From Trichodelitschia bisporula (taxonomy: Eukaryota > Ascomycota > Dothideomycetes > Phaeotrichales > Phaeotrichaceae), in the NCBI GenBank assembly GCA_010356995.1, contig ML996689.1, positions 1,695,979-1,759,978 on the forward strand: 64,000 nt of DNA, given 5' to 3'. This document shows positions 55,128-64,000 of this stretch, piece after piece (position 1 is the stretch's first letter; every line of letters starts with the position of its first letter). The notes under the pieces were generated by a model. That model did no database searches. It saw only the letters and a list, made by a program, of their open reading frames with translations, and was not told the DNA's origin. The position numbers and the translations under genes were made by a program.

Positions 55128-55438
55128 GGGCGGGTTAAGGTTCTTTGTGGGGTTTTTGGCGTGCATTCCAGGTTTTTAACAGCGGTTCTTGCGGCGCTCT
55201 GGGGAGGTAATGCGTTGATGGTGATGTATATCTACCTGCCTGTTTGGGACGATCAAGATGAGATAAGATAATGGAAACGAAGTTGATATGGGATCACCTG
55301 ATACCGTGACCCTGCCGTCGCGTGTTTGACGTGCGGGGCGCATCTCCGCGACCTCGACGTCACGCCCATCGCCATAACCGCATATTCGGATCGCATATCC
55401 TGGAATTCGCACACCTCACACGCGTATGCACCTCCACC
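55128..55438. other. Intergenic, no supported gene
   Basis: The 311 bases hold only short ORFs and probably the FAN1 promoter. Confidence 0.5.
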
Positions 55439-57928
55439 ATGCTAGGAAAGTGGCTCGGAAAACCGGCACCTGAAGGACTGGGCGAAGGAAAGGAGAATAA
55501 ACAGGGCGGTCGCGCGCGGAAGGCGAAGGGCTCGCCAATACCCACAGATGGAGCGAAGCAAGAGGTCGTGGAGAAACCTTGGATGCTGCCGACGCGCAAG
55601 CGCAAGCGTGGTATCGAAATCGTTGGCGCTGGCCAGACCCGCGACGAGGAGATCGCATCTGAAGGACCCGGAGACGAAACACGCGCAGCTGTTAAGCCCG
55701 ACCCGGATGCGGTATCTGACGCCGAAGCCGATGGCGACACGAATCTGGTGGGTGATGCCGAGTCCGCAGGCCTGAAATCAGGTCTCGAGGCCGTACTACC
55801 CGATTTCAGCCCCGAAGAGGTACCGGAAGAGACGCGCGGGGGTTTATATCTCGATGCCTTCACGCTAGCGCTAGATACGGTGCTAGAAGACGAGGCTCAT
55901 CTGTTCGACGAGCGGGAACGGGGGGTGTTTGAGGCGTGGAGGGGGATGGGGAGAGGGGCTAGGTGCTTGTGAGTCTGCGCTCATGGTAGAGGAGGACGAG
56001 ATGGGCTGATTTCGTGGTGTAGATACGTGCGGCTCTTCCTCCGCAAGCACGCCTGGCACCGTACATCCTCGCTCTCCTACGCCGAAGTCCCCGACCTAGA
56101 TGCCGCCCTCGCAGAACTACACGCCGAACGTACACTCCCCGCCCCAGCAGCGGCGGAACCCGAACTGGAATCTTTCCCAGACGTCGACGCGCCGCCCCCG
56201 CTCTCCTCGCCTTTCTCCTTCGCCATCCCATCCACCCATATTACGACCCTCGAAGAAGCAATCTCCCTCCTGCATCTCGACGAGCTCAAAGTCCTCGCCC
56301 GCTCGGCAAAGGTATCCGGCAAGAACAAGACCGAACTAATCGCTAACCTCCGTCGTGCCCGCAAAGGGCAGCGCAGCGTACACGCCATGCTCTCGCGGCA
56401 CAGCTCCACCACCTCAACCTCCTCAACCTCCACTACCCCTCCGCCTCCCAACCCCACCCCCACCGAACCCGACAGCCCCCTCCTCCACCTCACCCTCTCC
56501 CTCACCGGCCCCCTAACCCGCCTCTCCCCCTCCCCCCACACCCTCTTCAATCGCATATTTCTCCTGCACCACCGCTCCCCAACCCCCTCCCCCACCGCCC
56601 TAACAAGCATAATCCTCTCCCGGTCCCACAAACGGACCTACGTCCCCGTAACCCCCTCTCGCGTACCACTCTTCCCCTCCCGCCCCGCCCTCCTCGCTTT
56701 CGAAGCCGCGCTTAGACTGGAGAGCCGCGCCGACGCGCTCCTGTCCGGCGCGCCCACAGAAGCTGCATGCCATGAGGTCGTCGCGCTGGCGGATGGTATC
56801 CTCCCGGAGTGGATGTGTCTTGTCCTCACGCCCCCTTCCATCCCTACCAGTCCTTACATGCAGCGCTATACCGCCGCCCACGTCTATACGCGTATTCTCA
56901 CCCTCGCAACCCGCGCCCTGGCCCGGCTCCACTCATACTCCTCCGAACACACCCTCCTCTCCACCCTGCTCTCCCAGCACTCCTTCTGCCCGCACCGCCG
57001 CGGCGCCTGGGCCGCCCGCAAAGCCCTCCTCGAAGAACGCCATCTCGGCCTCGGGGACCCGGGGGCTCGGGCGACGTGGAAGCGTGAGGCGGCGATGACG
57101 TGCCGCACCGCGTTAGCCGAGGGCGTGGGCGTTGTGTGGGGCGGGGAGATCGGGAGGCGGTTGGGCAGGCTCGAGAAAGCGCTCGGCGTGCCGCGGGTGG
57201 AAAGATGGCCTGCTCCCCCCGCGGGTGCTGGGTACACGAAAGCAGAGGTCGTGGGCGTGCAACTCGTCCCCGCTAAACCGGCGGCTGGGACGCGGACGGT
57301 GTGGGTTGATGGGGATACGGGGGAGGGGTGTACGGTCGAGCACATGGTCCTGTCGCACTACGTCGCGCAGGGATGGAGGGGGGCGCATTGCGAGGCCGGG
57401 CTGCCGAGGACACTATTCGCGGTTCTACTGTGGGACGCGCTTTTTGCGCCCGTGGAGGGCGTGTGGGCTAGCGAGTTCCAGATGGGGCCGTTGGATTTGG
57501 CGGCGGAGGGGTTTTATGAGGCTAGAAAAGAGGTTGTGGAGGCGTGCTTGGAGAGGGTGGGACGGGGAGAGGGGGAGAGGGTGGTCCGGAGTGTTTGGGC
57601 GAGGTACGGCGAGTGCGAGCCGGTGGTTGTGGGGCTCGATTGGGGGGTGGGGGAGGAGGAGGTGTGTGCTTTGGTGAGGTGTTTCCCGCCGGCTGGGTTG
57701 GTGGTTATGTTGCGGGTCCTGGCGGAGGAGTATGCCCGGTGTGCGGGGATGCCGGATCTACTGCTTTGGCATGTTGAGAAACAGGAGGTACGGTTTGTGG
57801 AGGTTAAGAGTGAGAATGATAGATTGAGTGAGGGGCAGAGGGTTTGGGGCGCGGTGCTTGCGCAGGCGGGTGTTCAGGTGGAAGTATGTAGGGCTGTGGC
57901 GGGTGAGGTGAGGGTATTGGAGGAGTAG
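55439..57928 (+). CDS. FAN1: FAN1-type structure-specific nuclease (VRR_NUC)
   Basis: Exons 55439-55968 and 56023-57928 (54-nt intron), 811 residues. The junction restores GARCLYVRLFLRKHAWHR, a FAN1 signature. A SAP-like DNA-binding motif lies at about 249-285 (LLHLDELKVLARSAKVSGKNKTELIANL). A helical TPR-like middle follows, then the C-terminal VRR_NUC domain at about 745-805 with PDLLLWH, VEVKSENDRLSEGQRVW (the D/E-V-K catalytic triad region). No N-terminal UBZ finger is seen, as in other fungal FAN1. The enzyme is a 5' flap endo- and exonuclease in interstrand-crosslink repair. Codon use switches from C-rich (56400-56680) to G-rich (57480-57928). Confidence 0.93.
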
Positions 57929-58169
57929 GGGATGAGGGTTAGGGTTAGGCTTGGGGGATGGCATGAGGTGGTGTCAACGGTGGATTGCTGGCTATGCTTG
58001 GTATACGCAAGTAAAGTCATCTAGCGAAGGCTCCTGTACGGCTTAAGGCCATTCAGCCTCATCCAACAACAACCACCCCTCCTCCACCCACCCTAACCCC
58101 CAAAAGAAGAACCCAAAACACCATCTACAGCGCCAAAACGCACCCACACAGCAACCAATATGTACACAC
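57929..58169. other. Convergent 3' region with a short telomere-like motif
   Basis: GGGTTAGGGTTAGG occurs at about 57937-57950, only two TTAGGG-like units. No gene. Confidence 0.6.
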
Positions 58170-61100
58170 CTACACCTCCTCATCACTATCCTCCCCCAAC
58201 AATTCTCCCTCATCCGCCGCATCAACAACCGCATAATCCCCCCGTCCCCTCGCAAACGAACTCCGCGTCGTATACCTGCGCCCCGCATACCCGCCCCACA
58301 AACCCCGCAACCCCCTCCACGCCGCCCCAAGCACCAACGGCGTCGCAGAAAGCACCGCAACCAATGCCGCAAGCGCAGCGACGGGGTACGCAATCCAAGG
58401 ATTCTGCCCATCCCTCGTCTCACCCAGCCGTATCCGGCCGAACTTCCCGTCCCAGTTGCGCCACACCCAGTACCCGACGCCCGAGGCCGCGGCGATGGGG
58501 AGCACGATTGCGAAGAACAGCGCGAAGCCCGAGGGGCCCCGCTTGCGGACGTATTCGTCCTCTTTGCCGGGGCACGGGTGCGTCTGACTCGCAAAGTCCA
58601 TCTCGCGGCCGCCGGTACAGGTGGAGATGGGGATGCGGCGGTAGGGCGTGACGTCGTGGTACTCAAACGCACTAGGATCGTCGCGACATACCTGCATCGG
58701 GTCGGCGGGTTGGAGACCGGGGACGAGGCGGCAGGTGCCGTCGGGTTGGCGCTCGAAGTTGTAGTCGCTGTACAAGTTAGCTAGCGGTCTGGGGATACGA
58801 AAAAAAGGGGCGCACCATTCAAAGTCCTGGCGCGTGCACGAGCAGTTGCGCCCTATGTCGTGGAGGCGGTCGATGGGGGGGCCGTTGAAGCACACGCGGT
58901 CTGTGCGCTTGCGGTAGTATTGCGCTTGGTGGCCGAAGAGGCAGTCACTTTCTTCTTTCTTGAGCGGGTGTTTGGGCGTCCAGAGCCAGTAGTCGCTGTC
59001 GTCTAGGTTCTCCTTGTCCAGCTTGCACGGCTTGTCGGCCAGGCCCGTGAAGTCGAGGTTCACGGTCGTGAGGCGGCTCCCCAAGTGCCCCCAGAGTACA
59101 AAATTGCGCGAGTTGTCGCTGGGCACCGTGCTGATCTTCTCGATGCGCATGTTGGTGTCGCTGAATTGAAATTCTTGCCAGGTGTCGCCCTCATCCACCG
59201 AGTAGAACGCCATGTTCGTCGGCTCGTTCTTCTTCACCAGTACTACGATTGCGCCCTGGTCGCCGTACTCCCACATGTAGATGCCGTTCTTCGCCACAAT
59301 CCACGTGATGCCGCCGTCCCGCGTGATGAACGTATCGCCCTCGTTAGCCGGGCCGAGATGCTCGCCGACGTTGCCGACGCCGAGCATCAGCCCGACAGCG
59401 GATGGCGACGAGTACGTGTCGCGCGGATCGGTGCGCTCAGTGTACCCGTGCAAGTGCAGCGCGCACTTATCAAGCCCCTTGCCGGCGCAGGGATACGACT
59501 TGCCGAGGAAGTCCTTCGCAGGCGGGGAAAGGTAAGCCCAGTCAGATCCATCGTCGTGCGTGATCATAGTCTTGAGCTTCTTCGGCGCGCCATTATCAAC
59601 CTCCTTCGGGTTTGCCACAACATTCACAATCGCCACACCCTCGAGGCCCTGCATCTTCTCGAAATCGACGTAACCGCGGCGGTTGCGGTTCACGTTGTTC
59701 AGCGTCAGCACGTACGATGTGCCGTTCGAGTTACTCTTCAGGATGGACCCGTACTCGTGGTCTTGCTCGCCGTTGACCGTCACGTGCAGGAAGACAGCGT
59801 TCGTCGAGCTGTCGAGCACCGTGTACGCCGTCTGGTGCTCGACCTGAAAGTTGGGCGGGAAGGCCGCCGGCGCAAACTGCCGCCCGTCGACGCTGGCGTC
59901 CACCTTCAAGAAATCCTTGTCCTTGGCCGCAACCACGATAAACTCAGACATGGTCGCAAAGTTGACCACATCCTCAAACACCTGCGTCTTGTGGTCGAAC
60001 CAGTCTTCGCTATAGACGAGGTCCTTGGGCTTGCTGTGGTCGTCGGCCTGGTGCTGCGTGCAGTAGATGAGCTGCTCGCTCTTCGAGCGGCCCTCGCGGT
60101 ACATGAACTGGCACTTGTCGACAGACCGCAGCAGCACGTCCCAGTCCTGTCCGTTCTTCTTAGACACGTGCGCCAGCGTGTGGCAGTCCTTGCTGCCGGG
60201 GCGGCAGTCCTTACGGCCGATCCACAGCAGCCAGTCGGGATTGTTCTCGTGGAAGTTGATGACGGAAATGCCGGGCGCCGGGATGTCGGGGGCTTCAAAC
60301 GAGTGGATCGTCTCGCCGCGGTCCTCCGAGTAGTACACCTTGCGCGACGGCGTGATGAAGTAGACATAGTCCTGGTTGAACTGATGGGGATAGATGGCAA
60401 GGATCTTCTCGTCCTTCGTCACCTGTTTCCACGACTTGCCATGATCCTTCGTGATGTACAGCTTGTTCTGGTCGCTCAGCATAACAATCGTCTCATCGTG
60501 GCCCGACGCCTTGGGGTCGCGCTCAAGGTAAAAGAACTGCGCGTACTGCTCCTCGCGGAACTCGTGCACCTGTACCGAAACCTTGCCGCTCGCCGGCGGG
60601 CTCAGCGCCTCGCTGCACGGCCGCTCTACCAAGTCGTCCTTCTGCGCCCCGCTCTTACGCTTGCAGTCATTCCCAGGAATGAGGCGCCACCCAGACGAGC
60701 CCTTGAACTTGTCGTCGGCGTTCTTGCACACACCCGTCGGAGCCGGGACGCGCCCGACGGGCTCGCACTTCCCGTCGTCGGAGCGCACAAAGTCAAAGTC
60801 GCACTCAAAGTCGGCATCCTCGCACTCACACGCCTCGTTTTCGGGGAGGATCTCGCGGAACTCCGTCTTAATGAAGCAGTCGGCGTCGGGCTTGCGCCGC
60901 TTGAACGACTGTTTGTGGCCCATGATGCACGTCGGCTTGCCGTCCTTGTCCTTGCGGGCGTACCACTTCTCAAAGTCATCGTCGCCGCACTTGCGTTTGT
61001 CCAGATCGTCAAAGTCGAGCGAGAAGACGTAGAAGTCCTCGCCCTTGGTGGCGACTAGCACAAACTTGAGGCTCGTAGAGTCGGGGATCGTGGTCAGCTC

Positions 61101-62645
61101 CCGCGCGCTGACGCCCGTGACCGGCAGCTTCGCTGTCTTCCAGTCGCGGCCGTGGTTGATCGAGTATGACACCTCGTCGGCGTTGGTCTCCGCCACAGAG
61201 AACAGGATCGATCCCTGGTCGCCAAACTCCCACTTTTGCGGACCCTTGAGGGGCGTCGTCTTCCACGTCTTGCCCGCATCGTCAGAAACAAAAAGCGAAG
61301 CCTTGCTGTAGTCGTCCAAGAAATCGCCCGTGTTGCCAACGCCCATGACGATGCCCGGCGCTGGGCTCGAGAAAATGCGCCCAACATTGCGCTGATTCGT
61401 GACGGAGTGTAGATGCAGTTCCTCGTCGCCGACCTTGAGCGCCTCGAACGTGCGCCCGTCGTCAAAGCTGATCTTCGACTTGATCTTCTTCAGACCCTGC
61501 GACATACGCTTCTCCACCTCCTCCCAGTTCTCGACGGTGTTGACCAGCACGATGCCCTGAATATTCTGGATCTTTTCAAAGTCGACGAGCCCGAGGCGGT
61601 TGCGGTTCGTGTGCTCGATGTTGCGCGTGAAGTAGGTACCGTTGGAGTTGCTGGTAAAGAGCGCGCCGGTCATGCCCTGACGGTGGCTCATGACGTCTAC
61701 CTGGATGCTGTAGTTCGTCGACTCGAGGACAGTGTACGCGTCCTCCTCGATCTTGTGGCTTCCAAACTCAGCGCGGTGCCAGGTGCGGGCGTCCCTCGTC
61801 ACGTAGAGCGCCAGCTCGCGCGAAAGCAGTGCCTTCGCAGCCGCCACTATGAAACCCTTGACGGGGGCCATGTTCTGGAAGCCAGTAATCGTACGGCCGC
61901 TGGACATGGCCGGCTCGTGCTCCGTCTTGAAAAAGTCATCGGACGTGATGAGGCGGTAGTCCTTGAGGTCAAGGGAGAAGCGCCCAGCGACGATGCACAC
62001 TACGGTGTTGTCATTGACCGTGTCATCACCAGCTCCAAAGTCGGGAGTGCCTTTCGCCCAAAGACATGTCCGGCGCTGCGAGTGCAGCAGCTTGAGGTGC
62101 TCGAAGCCATCGGTGGTGTAGTAGGTCTAAAGGTCAGCTTAGCTTCAGCTAATCAGCAATTGGACGGCGCATACCTTGCCCGGACAGCTGTCGAAGATGA
62201 TGCAAGGCCGCTCCGTGTGGAACAGCACCTTCTTCGGATCACCGGCGTGAAAGGTCAACGGATCTGACGGCGAGGGGTGGTCCTCAGTATCAAACTCCCG
62301 CCAGTCTTTACCCTGATTATACGTGATCCAGTGTGTCTTGCGGCGACCCAGCGCGACGGCGACCTGGTTGTTGTAAGGGTGCGGATAGACGGCGTACGGG
62401 TGCTCCTTCTTGATATCGTCGACCACATCCCAATCCTCACCAGCGTTGGTGCTCCGCCGAACGATGCCTTTCTGCTGATCGACGATCAAGGCGACCTCGG
62501 AGTCGTCGAAGAAGAAGAGGTTCACAGGCGGGTGGTCGAATTTCTTGACCTTGATGTCCGGCTCCGACTTATCCGCCGCCACCAAAGTCGCTACGAGCGA
62601 CAAGGCGGCTAGCAGGACGCGGAACCAGCTGGTTCGTGATGGCAT
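58170..62645 (-). CDS. VPS10: Vacuolar protein sorting receptor VPS10
   Basis: Three exons: 62175-62645, 58816-62126, 58170-58767; introns 48 nt each (the second is in frame); 1459 residues. The signal peptide is within MPSRTSWFRVLLAALSLVATLVAA. Two sortilin-type VPS10 beta-propeller domains follow, with repeated SDDAGKTW/DEGDTW/DHGKSWK Asp-box motifs, each ending in a Cys-rich module (CIMGHKQSFKRRKPDADC and CLFGHQAQYYRKRTDRVC). Removing the second intron restores CTRQDFECDYNFERQ. TM helices lie near residues 1341 (FALFFAIVLPIAAASGVGYW) and 1386 (YPVAALAALVAVLSATPLVL), then a cytosolic tail ending in acidic residues. It sorts vacuolar hydrolases at the late Golgi. It is divergent from the gene at 63059. 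Confidence 0.96.
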
Positions 62646-63058
62646 TATGATGGGGTTGCGCGTGGAGCGCTCGGGGTCAGGGAGGTGGCGACCGCAGGCG
62701 CGGGCAGGCAGCGAGCTACGTAGTCGCAATGAGGTAAACGGGCGGGTGGCGGCCCTTGACGCATGAACAATCAAAGAGCTGACGATGTCCGGACAGACTC
62801 CAGCTGTGGACAGAGTGTTTAGTTCGGGTTTGGTGTGTTTGGAAGGATGGAGTTGGGGGTGGCGGAGTTGGTGCAGCTGGTGCAGCACTCGTTGCGGCGG
62901 ACCAGTCGCTTCGGCCAAAAGTTCCTGACACGCACAGCTTCACGGGAGCATGGGTAAGGCTGAGCCGCAGGCAGCAGGGGGTGGAGGTTTGAGCAAGTTG
63001 GTGGATCGGCAGTAACACCCGATTCCGCTTACATCCCACCTTTTACGACTGTTGATAA
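62646..63058. promoter_or_regulatory. Divergent promoter region of VPS10 and the acyltransferase-like gene
   Basis: No gene; the frame upstream of the VPS10 ATG stays open to 62918 but its residues are unlike a signal peptide. Confidence 0.4.
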
Positions 63059-64000
63059 ATGATGGGTAAAGATCTTGAGTCTTGGGAGGTGGTGGGTTAC
63101 GGAAGCTACGGAGACACAGAGGAGCAGCAAAGCTCCCCACAGCAGCCGTCACTGCCGCATGATTCACCCCACTGGCTGCACCGCTACGCGGCGGGCTATC
63201 ATGCCTGGCGTCGGGATACCGCGAGCGACCGACTCGTCTTCACACGGCCCCTCGGGCTTGTCGAGAATTCATTTGACATCGACGGCCGTTACTATGGGGG
63301 CCGGGCCGACTTTCACTGCATGCTGGACGTAGATGTGCGGACATCGCTGAGCGACGAGGAGTTTCAAAAAAGGATAGTGCTCGCATGGGCGGCCCTCTGC
63401 CTGCAGCATCCGCTGATGCTAGCTCGGATCCACCACGATCCCAAGCTGATGGCCCAGTTCGTGGTCAACGTTCCAAAGGACGAGTCCGAGGCGCTGGCCG
63501 TTGCTCAGCACACTTTGACGTTTCTCAAAATACCGTGGCCGTATACGCACGACTTGCTCCTCCATGTCGCCAACGCCAGGAGAGTCATTGACCCCGCAGT
63601 GGGCGTAACGAGACTATTTGTTGAGCCTTTACGGCGAGACCCAGAAGAACCAGAATACGCCTACCTCAGCATGGTTCAAGTGTGTGGACATTCGGTAACG
63701 GACGGCCTGTCCACATACAACCGAATGTCGCATCTGATAGACCTACTCAACGAGCCCGAAGACTCCCTCCGCGCGACCATTTCCCAGCGCATTGCCAACT
63801 TTTCGGCTTCGTCCCTGCCTCCAGCCCAGGAAGACCTATATCCCCGCCCGTCGGGCTCTCTGGCTCGTCAACGCTGGTTCTGGGTCCTAACGCTCATCCG
63901 CCGTCATGTGCGGCCACCTCTTCCATTTGGCTTCCCTAACCCCCTCCGTCGACACCACGATCTTCCACCTCTGGTGCCCAAATACCCCCTGGATTACACA
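63059..64000 (+). CDS. Acyltransferase/condensation-domain-like protein (3' partial)
   Basis: An uninterrupted frame of 314 codons runs from the paired ATGs at 63059/63062 to the last base, so the gene continues beyond the window. The product begins MMGKDLESWEVVGYGSYGDT. At about residue 206-213 it has CGHSVTDGLSTYN, which contains H-x3-D-G, the active-site motif of condensation, chloramphenicol-acetyltransferase-like and BAHD/alcohol acyltransferases. Upstream blocks (FHCMLDVDVRTSLSDEEFQKRIVLAWAALCLQHPLMLARI) fit the first half of that fold, where substrates are paired. No intron is needed. The substrate is unknown; it could be an alcohol O-acetyltransferase or a stand-alone condensation-type enzyme. 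Confidence 0.7.
   Translation, partial: MMGKDLESWEVVGYGSYGDTEEQQSSPQQPSLPHDSPHWLHRYAAGYHAWRRDTASDRLVFTRPLGLVENSFDIDGRYYGGRADFHCMLDVDVRTSLSDEEFQKRIVLAWAALCLQHPLMLARIHHDPKLMAQFVVNVPKDESEALAVAQHTLTFLKIPWPYTHDLLLHVANARRVIDPAVGVTRLFVEPLRRDPEEPEYAYLSMVQVCGHSVTDGLSTYNRMSHLIDLLNEPEDSLRATISQRIANFSASSLPPAQEDLYPRPSGSLARQRWFWVLTLIRRHVRPPLPFGFPNPLRRHHDLPPLVPKYPLDYT

Noticed and set aside
57937-57950. GGGTTAGGGTTAGG as a telomere or telomere scar
   Set aside because: Only two units in a G-rich tract between convergent core genes; likely chance.
59085-61058. 657-codon plus-strand ORF
   Set aside because: It is antisense to VPS10, rich in Val/Arg/Leu as expected of a shadow frame, and lacks any motif.
62646-62918. 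N-terminal extension of VPS10 from an upstream ATG
   Set aside because: It would bury the signal peptide after 91 residues; ATG 62645 gives a normal secretory start.
1-64000. tRNA or rRNA genes
   Set aside because: I scanned for B-box-like GGTTCGA and cloverleaf context and found only chance hits in coding DNA; a covariance-model search would settle this.

Overview
The window looks like nuclear DNA of a filamentous ascomycete (Pezizomycotina; Dothideomycetes is a guess from protein flavour only). The evidence is short GT-AG introns of about 44-90 nt, often with a CTAAC/CTGAC-like branch site, no operons, UTR-like pyrimidine-rich leaders, and a typical gene set: a HET-domain gene, a PTH11/rhodopsin-type membrane protein, a GPI-anchored Cys-rich secreted protein, MPH1, SFI1, CGR1 and VPS10. 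No rRNA, tRNA or CRISPR was recognised.

Layout. 0-3 kb: 3' part of an SFI1-like centrin-binding gene. 3-12 kb: gene-sparse accessory block with a minus-strand gene carrying seven 25-residue repeats and a decayed relative, an inverted repeat, two tandemly related membrane-protein units around a TM/zinc-finger gene, and a frameshifted relic of a rhodopsin-domain gene. 12-43.6 kb: conserved core with RNase P subunit RPP1, casein kinase 2 alpha, MPH1/FANCM helicase, a GPI protein, F-actin capping protein beta, an NTF2-like protein, a HET-domain protein, a multi-pass membrane protein, a PX-domain protein (Lec1/YPR097W type), ARS2/SERRATE, TSPO, a coiled-coil membrane protein, CGR1, an ORT1-like mitochondrial carrier and a PXMP4-like peroxisomal protein. 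43.6-50.3 kb: second gene-poor block, a graveyard of fragments (transposase-like, esterase-like, trypsin-like, unidentified) with heptamer minisatellites and a 10-N assembly gap. 50.3-64 kb: a disordered conserved protein, the intact rhodopsin-domain gene, FAN1 nuclease, VPS10 sorting receptor and the 5' part of an acyltransferase-like gene running off the end.

Most genes are independent housekeeping units in divergent or convergent pairs (RPP1/CKA, MPH1/GPI protein, CAP2/NTF2-like, ARS2/TSPO, CGR1/carrier and VPS10/acyltransferase are divergent). MPH1 and FAN1 both act in interstrand-crosslink repair but lie 36 kb apart, probably by chance. Many introns are a multiple of three long and stop-free, so long ORFs read straight through them; exon coordinates were set by restoring conserved protein motifs.

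The most unusual points are a 69-bp in-frame duplication that copies the 3' splice site of TSPO, a diverged second copy of the ARS2 C-terminal tail just past its stop codon, the repeat-protein pair at 4.6-7.1 kb, and the tandem membrane-gene duplication at 9.3-11.5 kb. No complete new system could be demonstrated.
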